The notes under the pieces: generated by a model
Seen by the model: the letters and a program-made list of their open reading frames with translations, nothing else
The model's database searches: none
What the model was told of the DNA's origin: nothing
Assembly: GCA_016839815.1 (NCBI GenBank)
Contig: JAEOTM010000120.1
Location: 1-34,714, forward strand
DNA length: 34,714 nucleotides
Direction of reading: 5' to 3'
Source of the DNA: Candidatus Hodarchaeota archaeon
GTDB lineage: Archaea > Asgardarchaeota > Heimdallarchaeia > Hodarchaeales > Hodarchaeaceae
Made by a program: the position numbers and the translations under genes
In this document: one piece after another, positions 17,705 through 25,755 of the stretch
Layout: the number at the start of each line of letters is the position of its first letter
Numbering within the stretch: the first letter of the stretch is position 1

Positions 17705-18601
17705 ATGGCAAAAGCACAAAATGATGTAAGTCTAACCGCTAAAAATATACACAAATATTTTGGAGGAGTAAAAGCATTAGAAGGAGCATCAGTAGTTGTT
17801 TCTAAAAACAAATTAATATCTCTCATTGGTCCGAATGGTTCAGGAAAAACGACTCTTTTTAATGTAATATCTTGTTGGCTGGACAAATCTCATCCTGACG
17901 ACTTCATTGCAGATAAAGCTAGTGAGGAAAAAGTTAGAAGAGGGCTTCTAAGAAGTATTAAAAGTAGGTTTATCGGAAAGACAGAAAGTGAGGAGGATAC
18001 CCCGAAAGAGGTAGGTCATGTCAAATTTGAAGATTTACATCTTGATGGACTTAGTGCACATGAAGCTGCTCTAACAGGAATGATGAGAACTTTTCAAACA
18101 ACAAGAAATTGGCCAAAATTAACCGTTCTTGAAAATTTACTCGTTGCACCCCAATATCAAACTGGGGAATCATTCTTAAATATTTTCTTCAAACGTAAGC
18201 AAATAGCAGAAGAAGAACATCAGAATACCCTACGAGCTTTAGAAATATTGGATTTTCTTGAGATTACTCATATCCGGGATCAGATTGGGGAGGAACTTTC
18301 TGGAGGCCAACTAAAACTACTAGCCTTAGGACGTTTATTGATGACTGCACCCCGATTGATCCTATTGGATGAACCAATGGCAGGTGTAAATCCTACTCTA
18401 GGTAATAAAATCATGGACAAAATTCTAGAACTGAAGGTAGACTCTACAATCTTTCTAATTGAACATAATATGGATGTGGTATTCAACTACTCCGATGAGA
18501 TTTTTGTTATGGCTAGAGGAAAAATTATTGCACAAGGAACTCCTACTGAGATTGAAACGAATAAGGAAGTCATTGAAGCATACTTAGGAGCAGATTATTA
18601 A
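17705..18601 (+). CDS. livG: ABC transporter ATPase, LivG type, with an insertion
   Basis: This 298-residue ATPase has Walker A GPNGSGKTT, the LivG-typical MMRTFQTTRNWPKLTVLENLL around the Q-loop, signature LSGGQLKLLALGRLL, Walker B LILLDEP with MAGVNP, and the switch His in IEHNMD. Between Walker A and the Q-loop there are about 80 residues, roughly 35 more than in E. coli LivG. The extra part is highly charged (DKASEEKVRRGLLRSIKS, ESEEDTPKE). It lies on the surface next to the nucleotide site and could be a regulatory insertion. It forms the nucleotide-binding pair with LivF. Confidence 0.92.
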   Translation: MAKAQNDVSLTAKNIHKYFGGVKALEGASVVVSKNKLISLIGPNGSGKTTLFNVISCWLDKSHPDDFIADKASEEKVRRGLLRSIKSRFIGKTESEEDTPKEVGHVKFEDLHLDGLSAHEAALTGMMRTFQTTRNWPKLTVLENLLVAPQYQTGESFLNIFFKRKQIAEEEHQNTLRALEILDFLEITHIRDQIGEELSGGQLKLLALGRLLMTAPRLILLDEPMAGVNPTLGNKIMDKILELKVDSTIFLIEHNMDVVFNYSDEIFVMARGKIIAQGTPTEIETNKEVIEAYLGADY

Positions 18602-18616
18602 AAACAACACCTAAAG

Positions 18617-19876
18617 ATGAAGAATTCTCAAAAGTACGAAATACACCCTAATACTACCTTAGCTTCCGCGTTTCTGGTTCATTTATTTGTGGAAGCTCCT
18701 TATTTCATTTTTCCTGTGCTTATTCTGGTAATTGGTGAAGATCTAAATTTAGGAGACTTCATGTGGATAGGCCTAGGATCAATAGGTACAATTGGTGCAC
18801 TAGCGGCTGGTTTACCGGCCCCACTTTTTGGTTGGCTCTCTGATCGATACCAAAGGGGAGTAATGATGTGTATAAGTTTAGTACTTAGTGCTTCAGGAGC
18901 TTTATTGATTGGTTTATTCGGTTCAAGTTTTTTGGTTATAATTATAGGTTATGGAATAATTGGACTTGGAGTTGGCCTCTACCATCCGCCAGGATTATCA
19001 TGGGTTACGTCTGCATTTAAAGATGAGGAAAAAGGTGAGTATTCGAATTATCTAAATAGAATTTTGGGTATTCATGGTGTAGGTGGGACAATTGGATCAG
19101 CTATAGGCCCAATTTCAGTTTTTTTCCTATTAGATTTCATGGATTGGAGAGTTATTTATTTAATTTGGTCGATTCCTTTATTTATACTAAGTTTGATCTT
19201 TTGGATCTTCGTTGCGAGGTTTGAAACTTCATCCAAACAGAGAGAAATTTTTAATTCCTCCAATAGAACGATTAAATTATACAGTTTACTTAAACTAAAT
19301 CTAAAGGATAATCTTGTTTTAATATTTCTTTTTATGATCATGATGTCGCTCACATGGGGAATGACCAATTTTATACTTGCACCATTTCTTTTTGATATCA
19401 AAGGTTTTGAGATATCATATGCAGCATTATTTATTGGAGTATCACACCTTTTTGGTGCTTCTGGTCAGATATTAGGGGGAATTATTGCCGATAAATATTC
19501 TGAAAAAATTGCTCTTCTATTCGCTTCTGCTCTTCAGAGCATAGTCATACTCGGGATTTATGTTCTTAACCTTCCATTGCAATTATTTTTTCTGTATATG
19601 ATTTTGTTTATTGTGAACGCAATTTTCTGGCCCATAACTAATAGTTTCTTAGCAAAAAATACAATTCAAATTGGCAGTGCGTTTGGTGGGTTTATGCTAA
19701 CAGTGAATGTTGTACGAGCAGTAGGGCCTAGCATAGATGGCTTTCTAATTACCTATTTTCCGAGTGAATATCTTTTGATATTTCTATTAGGAATTTTATT
19801 TTCAACGATAGCCTTTGTAACACTTCTACCCATTGAATCCAAGCAAGCAAAGGTTCATGATCTCGAAGGGCAGTGA
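18617..19876 (+). CDS. Major facilitator superfamily transporter
   Basis: A 419-residue secondary transporter with about twelve hydrophobic segments in two halves separated by a charged loop (ARFETSSKQREIFNSSNRT). The MFS loop 2-3 signature is recognisable as GWLSDRYQRG, with a second-half counterpart GGIIADKYSEK. GLGVGLYHPPGLSWV resembles fosmidomycin-resistance/sugar-type MFS members, where H-P-P in helix 4-5 is common. Substrate and direction are unknown. It begins 15 bases after livG, so it is probably in the same transcript. Its end overlaps the convergent ridA gene by 22 bases. A weak ribosome-binding site is present. Confidence 0.85.
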   Translation: MKNSQKYEIHPNTTLASAFLVHLFVEAPYFIFPVLILVIGEDLNLGDFMWIGLGSIGTIGALAAGLPAPLFGWLSDRYQRGVMMCISLVLSASGALLIGLFGSSFLVIIIGYGIIGLGVGLYHPPGLSWVTSAFKDEEKGEYSNYLNRILGIHGVGGTIGSAIGPISVFFLLDFMDWRVIYLIWSIPLFILSLIFWIFVARFETSSKQREIFNSSNRTIKLYSLLKLNLKDNLVLIFLFMIMMSLTWGMTNFILAPFLFDIKGFEISYAALFIGVSHLFGASGQILGGIIADKYSEKIALLFASALQSIVILGIYVLNLPLQLFFLYMILFIVNAIFWPITNSFLAKNTIQIGSAFGGFMLTVNVVRAVGPSIDGFLITYFPSEYLLIFLLGILFSTIAFVTLLPIESKQAKVHDLEGQ

Positions 19877-20244
19877 ATAATTGCCTCAATCTCTACATGA
19901 ACATCCCTCAGTAATGGACCAACTTGAACAGTTGATCGTGCAGGAGGATTTTTAGGAAAAAATTCAGCATAAGTAGCATTAAACTTTTCAAACAACCTCA
20001 TATCGGTTAAAAATACAGTAGTTTTTACTACATTCTTTAAAGATGTACCTGCTGCCTCTGCAATCGCAGAGAGATTTTGCATTACTTGACGAGTTTCAGC
20101 TTCAATGTTTTCATTAACTATCTTCTTAGTTTCAGGATTAACGGCAATCTGACCCGCTGTAAATAAGAAGTCTCCTACTTTTATGCCCTGACTATAGTAA
20201 CCTCCGGGAGGAGTCCCCCTTTCCGTTTTTATTACTTCAAGCAT
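19855..20244 (-). CDS. ridA: RidA family enamine/imine deaminase
   Basis: A 129-residue member of the YjgF/YER057c/UK114 family. Family features are YSQGIKVGDFLFTAGQ near the N-terminus, the VVKTTVFLTDM strand, and the NPPARSTVQV motif whose Arg (about 103) binds the substrate carboxylate. IEAIIHC closes the domain. RidA proteins hydrolyse reactive 2-aminoacrylate and other imines released by PLP enzymes, in the cytoplasm. GGAGGA stands ahead of the ATG. It follows the aminomutase-like gene by 69 bases on the same strand, and a PLP aminotransferase is divergent from that pair, so protection from enamine by-products is a reasonable role. Confidence 0.94.
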   Translation of the reverse strand: MLEVIKTERGTPPGGYYSQGIKVGDFLFTAGQIAVNPETKKIVNENIEAETRQVMQNLSAIAEAAGTSLKNVVKTTVFLTDMRLFEKFNATYAEFFPKNPPARSTVQVGPLLRDVHVEIEAIIHCPSRS

Positions 20245-20313
20245 GAATTTATCCTCCTTCAGAGAAGCTTCCCCAACTTTTAATTATCTTACGAAGAGAA
20301 AAAGTAGGAATTT

Positions 20314-22128
20314 TTAGTAGTAATACCAGATACTTCTATAATCAGAAGGATCTTCTCCACCTTTCCTTAATTTCTCTAAATAGGATTGAATACTTACATC
20401 TGTATAGAGATATGGTTTTACTTTAGCAAGGTTTTTTTCCCATGGATGAAACGAATACATCCTTCTACCATCTGGAAGAATTGAGATAAGCTCATGATCC
20501 TGCCATGCCCGTAAATGATTTTTTCCCAGAAAAGGGACGTTGAAAACAGGTTCATCACCCCTAAAAATTCCTGGTAATAGACGTGCCTCTTCTTTTCTCT
20601 CCTGAAGAATTCGTGCCATCGGAACCGAGTAATCAATTATTTCATCTTTACCCTTCATATTAAAACTATAATATGGATCTATTCCAATTTCTTTGAGTTT
20701 AAGCCTAAGCACAGCGGTTTCAAATCGTTTACTGTTGTAAAAGGTAAAAACTTGTTGGTTATACACGTCTAATTCACTTTGTTTTACCTTCTTTATTGCT
20801 TCAGCCATATGATAAGTAATTTCATAGGGATGTTCCACATGAATTACCATACTAAGATATCTTTTTCCAATTTCCTGATATTTAGCAAAAATTTTGCATA
20901 ATTCTTTAGTGATCCGCATTGGAACAGTAATAGGAATTCTAGTGGCAATACGAATACTACGAATGTGTTGCATTTGAGACAAATGATCTAGTATGTATTC
21001 AATGCGATCATTAGACATAACAAGAGGATCTCCACCAGTAACTAATACATCCATAATCTCTTGATGTTCTTTAAACCAATCTAGAGCTTTATTCAAGGAT
21101 TCGTTACTAGCCATTGCTCCTGGCATAAAAGGAGATGTAATTTCCCAATTTCGTTGGCAGTAAACGCATATCTGTGGACAGGAATCATAGGGTTTGATGA
21201 TAGCTACCTTAGGATAACGTCTTGTAACCAATCGAACAGGGGAGGTATCTGATTCTCGCATAAAATCGAGACTTGAACGGTCTTCTCCAATATCTATCAT
21301 TTTTTTAACATATGATACTGGAGGGATTACTTGTCTACGAACACATAAATCTTTAGAACTGGGTCTTTCATCCATGAGATGTAAATAATGGGGAGTAATT
21401 CCAAAAGGAATATTATTTTCGAGAGCGAGCTGTATTGCAGAGTCTTCTTCTGACGTAAGCTCGATTAATTCCTTTAATACAGAAAAACTATCCAAATCCT
21501 TAAAGACATGTTTAAATTGCCAGCGCCAATCCATCCACTCTTCTTCAGACCCACCTAGAGCATCCAAAATTTTAAATTTATGTTGTATCCTTTCTTGTAT
21601 AATTTTCTTGTTGAAACCACTGGGGTATTTAATAAGATGAGTATTCATACTTTTTGCCAATTCATCTAAGTAGTTAGATCTTTTCACACTCGCTTCATGT
21701 CCAAAAATTCCTTCAAAATTAGGAATAGTGAGCTTATCCAAGAATAATGGTGGATAGATCTCTGCATTTCCGTTAATTGCATGAAATAGATGATAAAACT
21801 CTTGTATGAATCCATTATCAACTTCTGTATCTCCTTTTGTTGCAGCCATCCAGAGATGTTCAAGAGAAGAACAAAGAGCTAATCGTTCATTTCGAGGTGA
21901 AACAATATTTTTCATACACCTAACTGCTTCTTTCAAAATAATATAATCCCACGAAGCAATTTGAGTCATATCACGCCTGTATGCCCATTCTAATCCCTCT
22001 AAATAATGAATTAATTTTTCTCTGGCTTCATCAATGGTATTACTTCTTTTTAATAACATATATATTGCTGGATCTGAGTTCCAACAATTTTCCCATCTAG
22101 AATTCATTTCTTCGACGTTTGATAGCAT
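20314..22128 (-). CDS. Lysine 2,3-aminomutase-like radical SAM enzyme with long N-terminal domain
   Basis: This 604-residue protein belongs to the KamA family. The radical SAM cysteines are in CPQICVYC (Cys317, 321, 324). VTGGDPL (363-369) is the SAM-binding glycine segment. The KamA entry motif WMDWRWQFKHVF (about 198-209) precedes them. The PLP lysine of lysine 2,3-aminomutases lies in a glycine-rich loop; here the equivalent region reads FNVPFLGKNHLR, with Lys536 the candidate. That variant occurs in aminomutase-related proteins of unknown substrate. About 195 residues precede the KamA core and match nothing I know; they contain Trp/Tyr-rich helices. True lysine 2,3-aminomutases are roughly 410-470 residues. 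The start is ATG 22128, with an ATG at 22107 possible. Beta-amino-acid formation is the likely chemistry. Confidence 0.85.
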   Translation of the reverse strand: MLSNVEEMNSRWENCWNSDPAIYMLLKRSNTIDEAREKLIHYLEGLEWAYRRDMTQIASWDYIILKEAVRCMKNIVSPRNERLALCSSLEHLWMAATKGDTEVDNGFIQEFYHLFHAINGNAEIYPPLFLDKLTIPNFEGIFGHEASVKRSNYLDELAKSMNTHLIKYPSGFNKKIIQERIQHKFKILDALGGSEEEWMDWRWQFKHVFKDLDSFSVLKELIELTSEEDSAIQLALENNIPFGITPHYLHLMDERPSSKDLCVRRQVIPPVSYVKKMIDIGEDRSSLDFMRESDTSPVRLVTRRYPKVAIIKPYDSCPQICVYCQRNWEITSPFMPGAMASNESLNKALDWFKEHQEIMDVLVTGGDPLVMSNDRIEYILDHLSQMQHIRSIRIATRIPITVPMRITKELCKIFAKYQEIGKRYLSMVIHVEHPYEITYHMAEAIKKVKQSELDVYNQQVFTFYNSKRFETAVLRLKLKEIGIDPYYSFNMKGKDEIIDYSVPMARILQERKEEARLLPGIFRGDEPVFNVPFLGKNHLRAWQDHELISILPDGRRMYSFHPWEKNLAKVKPYLYTDVSIQSYLEKLRKGGEDPSDYRSIWYYY

Positions 22129-22164
22129 TACTAACTACTCAGCTCTTTTGAGACTGAGAATAAT

Positions 22165-22204
22165 AGCACCCTTAAGTAAAAAGACTCATTTAAGTTTAGG
22201 TGCT
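22165..22204. promoter_or_regulatory. Inverted repeat in the aminomutase gene leader
   Basis: AGCACC (22165-22170) and GGTGCT (22199-22204) are complementary. Next to them CTTAA (22171-22175) pairs with TTAAG (22190-22194), leaving a small bulge. A second GC-rich hairpin, GACCCC-GA-GGGGTC, lies at 22218-22231. A minus-strand TATA-like element near 22238-22250 would put the first repeat in the mRNA leader. It could be an operator or a structured leader. Confidence 0.4.
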
Positions 22205-22327
22205 CATTCTCCTCAAGGACCCCGAGGGGTCAATCTTCTTACTATAAGTATTTCTAACTTTTTGTGAAATGACAGAATAATATGTAGCGTTGGTCTGTCC
22301 CGGTATATGTATTCACTATTGAGCAGG

Positions 22328-22335
22328 TTTATATA
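22328..22335 (+). promoter_or_regulatory. TATA box of the aminotransferase gene
   Basis: TTTATATA. Archaeal spacing predicts initiation near 22357, about 58 bases before the ATG at 22415. AGGAA precedes that ATG as a ribosome-binding site. Confidence 0.45.
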
Positions 22336-22414
22336 GAGGAGATTTCAGCATAAGTCAAAACTATTTATTCTTAATAATGATTGATTTGATTGGATTATCT
22401 TAGGAAACAAGAAA

Positions 22415-23704
22415 ATGGAAATTGTTCCTGAAATAATGAGGTTAAAACCGTCAGCGACTTTAGCAATTAATGAACTAGTAATTAAAATGCGTAAGAAAGG
22501 ACAGAAAATTTATCATATGGGATTTGGAGAATCACCCTTTCCTGTGCAAGCAAGAGTTAAGAAAGCCTTATGTGCACATGCAGATAAGAAATACTATTCC
22601 CCTACTCAGGGTTTCCTCGCATTGCGAAAGCAAATCTGTTCATTTTATGAAAAAGTCTTCAACCTGAATTTTAAACCTAAGCAGGTTATAGTTGCCCTTG
22701 GTAGTAAATCATTGATTTTCCACGCAATCGCTGCACTTGAAGGTCCTCTTCTTCTCCCCACTCCATCTTGGGTAAGTTATCAGCATCAAGCATATCTAGT
22801 ACATAAGAAAGTTGTTTATATGGAGACTTCACCTAAGTCCTCATATCTTTTAACTCCGTCCTTATTACTGTCTTCTTTGGAAAAAACGCATCTAGATTTA
22901 TCTAAACAAAAATTGTTGTTATTGAATTATCCGGGTAATCCAACAGGACAGTCTTACACAAAGGAACAATTAGAGGCACTAGTACCGATCTTAAGGAAGC
23001 ATAATGTAATAGTCATTTCAGATGAAATCTATTCTTTGATAAGTTATAATGGGCAAAACCATTATTCCATTGCATCACTATATCCTGAGGGTACAATAGT
23101 GACTGGTGGATTCTCAAAAGACCGATCACTAGGGGGTTACAGGTTAGGTGTCCTACTACTTCCTAAACGAAACGATGATGTTAAACGGGCGATTCTATCA
23201 ATTGTGAGCGAGATATGGTCTTCTGCTTCGTCACCTATTCAATTTGCCGCTATTGATGCTTATAATCCTAATGAAGAGATGATGAATTTTATTCAGAGGT
23301 GTACAGATATCCATGGCATTATGACAAACTATGTTTATAGGCGCTTGAAAGATGCAGGAATATCATGTGTTGCACCTAAAGGTGGGTTTTACTTATTCCC
23401 AGATTGGAATGATAAGAAGAAAATACTCAAATCAATGAATCTAACAACCTCAAAAAAACTTGCGAAATATCTTCTTAGAGAATATAATCTCGCTTCCTTA
23501 CCAGGATCCGAATTTGGGATGCCAAGGAAATATTTATCTCTTCGTTTATCAACAGTCGATTATGATGGTGGTCTTGTACTAAAAGAATACACTGAAAATA
23601 CCTCAATAGTGCAAAAAAATCCAATAAAATTCGTGGAACAATACGCTCCGAATCTAGTAACAGCCTGTGACATTTTAGAGAAATTCACATCTTCTTTACA
23701 GTAA
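22415..23704 (+). CDS. PLP-dependent aminotransferase, class I/II
   Basis: A 429-residue fold-type I aminotransferase. Visible active-site elements are YYSPTQGFLALR (60-71), the Asn of NYPGNPTG (Asn175), Asp203 and Tyr206 in SDEIYS, the Schiff-base Lys235 in GGFSKDRSLGGYRLG with Arg243 for the phosphate, and the carboxylate-binding Arg in LSLRLSTVDYDG. Overall order matches aspartate/methionine/aromatic-type aminotransferases. The amino donor cannot be assigned. About 30 residues of extension at the C-terminus (KEYTENTSIVQ onward) are slightly longer than usual. It is divergent from the aminomutase-like gene and shares a regulatory region with it. Confidence 0.9.
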   Translation: MEIVPEIMRLKPSATLAINELVIKMRKKGQKIYHMGFGESPFPVQARVKKALCAHADKKYYSPTQGFLALRKQICSFYEKVFNLNFKPKQVIVALGSKSLIFHAIAALEGPLLLPTPSWVSYQHQAYLVHKKVVYMETSPKSSYLLTPSLLLSSLEKTHLDLSKQKLLLLNYPGNPTGQSYTKEQLEALVPILRKHNVIVISDEIYSLISYNGQNHYSIASLYPEGTIVTGGFSKDRSLGGYRLGVLLLPKRNDDVKRAILSIVSEIWSSASSPIQFAAIDAYNPNEEMMNFIQRCTDIHGIMTNYVYRRLKDAGISCVAPKGGFYLFPDWNDKKKILKSMNLTTSKKLAKYLLREYNLASLPGSEFGMPRKYLSLRLSTVDYDGGLVLKEYTENTSIVQKNPIKFVEQYAPNLVTACDILEKFTSSLQ

Positions 23705-23792
23705 TTCTATTCTATAGTAATGCTCATAATACTCATTACTCGCCAGTAATGATATCTTTTTCTCATATTTACTAGCTGGACTTATTTCAGAT

Positions 23793-24414
23793 TTACTTCT
23801 TCTTCTTTCTTTTAGTCTTGGAATCCTTTTCAAAGAGTAATTTTCGGACAAACGAACCCAAAAATACGAAGACTATACAGAATCCTGTTGTAAGAAATAA
23901 TTCAACAACTAGATTGGCTGGTATTAAAATAAGTCAATTTGAAAAATTCCTCTCCAAGTCCTTGGACTACTTGTTGGTCTTCAGGGGATAATCCTGCAGT
24001 TGGTATTGTAGCTGGAGTAATTATAGCGAGTACTAGCCCAAAAATTGTACTTAACACGAATAATAATAGTACTGAAGGAATTCCTTTCTTTATTCCAACA
24101 AAATAACCTATTAATCCACTAGCTCCTAATAGTAAAAGAAATAGTATCAAGGAAGGTAATGAGAGTGGAGAAAGTAAAATGTTTAAGCTAATTACGTGAA
24201 TAAATGTAGAGGAAGTCCATAAGTTGAATACTAAACCAAAATACTCAAACGTATAGCTACTAGTGGATCCATATCGCTGAAGAAATTCTTTTAGCGCGGA
24301 GAATGGATCTGCCAAGGCAATTAAAGATAATCCTACAGTACCTACGGCAACTAGCACCCAACCTGAAAAACTGACGATAAAAGTTTCCTTTATATACGCT
24401 TTCATTTTCTTCAA
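23793..24414 (-). pseudogene. Integral membrane protein gene with an apparent single-base frameshift
   Basis: The first frame (24414 to a stop at 23902) encodes 170 residues with about four hydrophobic helices and the loop EDQQVVQGLGEEFFKL. Immediately after that the sense shifts by one base: the neighbouring frame reads a clean further helix (VVELFLTTGFCIVFVFLG) and a basic tail (SFVRKLLFEKDSKTKRKKK) ending at TAA 23793-23795. A one-base excess in the A4 run at 23926-23929 is the simplest place. It could be a sequencing or assembly error, a decaying gene, or (less likely) programmed slippage. I do not recognise the family. The ATG overlaps the stop of the preceding gene (ATGA), so both form an operon. 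Confidence 0.6.
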
Positions 24415-24746
24415 TCCTTCTTTTGCCGATTACATTGGTGTTGCCTTCTCATTCTGCTGACAAGAGGGATTACTATCACTAATAATGTGAAGAAACTAAA
24501 CCCTGATACATCAAGATTACTCATTACATTATCTATATCGCTTGCATACTCCGCTACCTGTTGTGCATCTTCACCCCAATATGGTGGCAACTCAACATAA
24601 TAATTTAGGACATAGTATCCTTCACCTCGGTACAAGGTATCTGTCCCCGAAATAAGTTTAGCAATACCCAGTTGTGTTTCCCTAATGGTTTCTGTATGGT
24701 GTTGAGTTAAAACCTCTGCAACTTTGGCAAGGAACGATGGTGGCAC
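24411..24746 (-). CDS. Extracytoplasmic protein fragment with C-terminal membrane anchor
   Basis: The 111-residue frame starts with GTG at 24746 and has no ribosome-binding site. It has a soluble region (ETIRETQLGIAKLIS, YYVLNYYVELPPYWGED), then VSGF, a membrane helix (about 84-98) and a basic tail, a layout shared with other surface proteins here. A strong minus-strand TATA element (24825-24836) predicts initiation near 24803, where ATG 24805 opens a different frame (MKMIMQISIIALHSEY) that runs about 32 codons. The real gene therefore may start at 24805 and be frameshifted near 24745-24770. Function is unknown. Its stop overlaps the next gene by four bases. Confidence 0.5.
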   Translation of the reverse strand: MPPSFLAKVAEVLTQHHTETIRETQLGIAKLISGTDTLYRGEGYYVLNYYVELPPYWGEDAQQVAEYASDIDNVMSNLDVSGFSFFTLLVIVIPLVSRMRRQHQCNRQKKD

Positions 24747-24824
24747 ATATGTTGAATATACTCAGAGTGTAAAGCGATAATGGAAATTTGCATAATCATC
24801 TTCATCTGAAAAATTCACCTGATT

Positions 24825-24836
24825 CTTTTATATAGT
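24825..24836 (-). promoter_or_regulatory. TATA box for the frameshifted membrane-protein pair
   Basis: Minus strand ACTATATAAAAG, one of the clearest TATA boxes in the window. Predicted initiation is near 24803, coinciding with the ATG at 24805, which suggests a leaderless transcript. Confidence 0.5.
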
Positions 24837-24867
24837 CTTTTGGTTGTGTAATCGGAAAAAATTATTA

Positions 24868-24884
24868 TTAAACCTTAGGGTTAA
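24868..24884. promoter_or_regulatory. Near-palindromic operator candidate ahead of the ArsR gene
   Basis: The 17-base sequence TTAAACCTTAGGGTTAA has 8-base arms with one mismatch around a central T. It lies 16 bases ahead of the ArsR ATG, about where TBP/TFB and polymerase would bind, so autorepression by the regulator is a natural reading. Confidence 0.5.
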
Positions 24885-24899
24885 ATATCAAATAACAAT

Positions 24900-25292
24900 A
24901 TGAATCTTCATCAAAAAACTCCAGATCCTCTTAGTCGCGTTTTTTTGGCTCTGGCGCATCCTATTAGACGAAAAATTCTTTCAAGTCTCGTAAATGGAGA
25001 AGTATCAGTGGGAGAGCTAGCAGAAATAGTACAAAGAATTCCCAAATATGACAATATAAGTCTTGTAGCAGTCACGAAGCATATGAAAATCTTAGAAAAA
25101 GCAGGTCTCATAACAAAACGCAAGGACAAACAACTAAGGCTTTCATATCTACAAGCAAAACCATTGAGAGAGGCAGGCGAGTGGATTATCGGATATCGAC
25201 AATTTTGGGATGAGAGCTTGGATAAATTAGAAGAATATATTGAAGAACAGAAAAAGAAGGAAAAACAAAATGAAACAACAAACAGTAAATGA
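24900..25292 (+). CDS. ArsR-family winged-helix regulator
   Basis: A 130-residue regulator. LALAHPIRRKILSSLVNGEVSVGELAE is the typical ArsR N-terminal helix pair. The recognition helix region is NISLVAVTKHMKILEKAGLI, and the wing is KRKDKQLRLSYLQ. The ArsR metal motif (ELCVCDL) is absent, as expected for the non-metal ArsR group that accompanies AHSA1/SRPBCC genes. The Lys/Glu-rich tail (EEYIEEQKKKEKQ) overlaps the start of the next gene by 23 bases, so the two are translationally coupled. A near-palindrome lies just ahead. It probably represses this operon in response to the ligand of its partner. Confidence 0.92.
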   Translation: MNLHQKTPDPLSRVFLALAHPIRRKILSSLVNGEVSVGELAEIVQRIPKYDNISLVAVTKHMKILEKAGLITKRKDKQLRLSYLQAKPLREAGEWIIGYRQFWDESLDKLEEYIEEQKKKEKQNETTNSK

Positions 25293-25740
25293 AAATATAA
25301 AAGAATTGACGATCACACGAACATTTAATGCAAACCGTGAGATGGTTTTTAAAATGTGGACTGATCCAGAACACGTTTCCAAATGGTATGGCCCTAAAGG
25401 GTTTTCAATCACTGAATGTAAAATAGATTTACGTCCTGGTGGTGAATGGTTAGCACAAATGAAATCACCTGATGGTAAAGTCTATCCATCAAAAGGGTTC
25501 TACAAAGAAATCGTCCCCTCGGAAAAACTTGTCTTCTTGTTTCCCTCACATTTTGATGAGAATGGAAATTCACAGGTTGAAATGTTAAATACTGTCACTT
25601 TGATTGAGAAGGAAGGTAAAACAAAGATGACTCTTCATATAGTTGAGGTTAAAACCATCCCTGGTGTAGTACCGCTCAAAGGTTTAGATTATGCTTGGGG
25701 ACAAAGTTTCGATAAGTTAGCAGCAGTTTTAGAAGAATAA
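25270..25740 (+). CDS. SRPBCC / AHSA1-domain protein
   Basis: A 156-residue START-like fold protein. ELTITRTFNANREMVFKMWTDPEHVSKWYGPKGF is the hallmark opening of the AHSA1 (activator of Hsp90 homologue 1) group, followed by DLRPGGEW and the GFYKEIVPSEKLVF strand. The C-terminal helix (GLDYAWGQSFDKLAAVLEE) closes the hydrophobic cavity. Members bind small hydrophobic ligands; a link to Hsp90 is not implied. The ATG at 25270 is chosen because GAAGGA lies upstream; an ATG at 25240 would add a Lys/Arg-rich peptide. ArsR plus AHSA1 pairs are widespread in bacteria, so lateral acquisition is likely. Confidence 0.92.
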   Translation: MKQQTVNENIKELTITRTFNANREMVFKMWTDPEHVSKWYGPKGFSITECKIDLRPGGEWLAQMKSPDGKVYPSKGFYKEIVPSEKLVFLFPSHFDENGNSQVEMLNTVTLIEKEGKTKMTLHIVEVKTIPGVVPLKGLDYAWGQSFDKLAAVLEE

Positions 25741-25755
25741 ATTCGTTTCTTCAGT

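Noticed and set aside
22034..22267. Plus-strand 77-codon frame across the aminomutase start and divergent promoter
   Set aside because: Half is antisense to the aminomutase gene and the rest consists of the inverted repeats of the control region.
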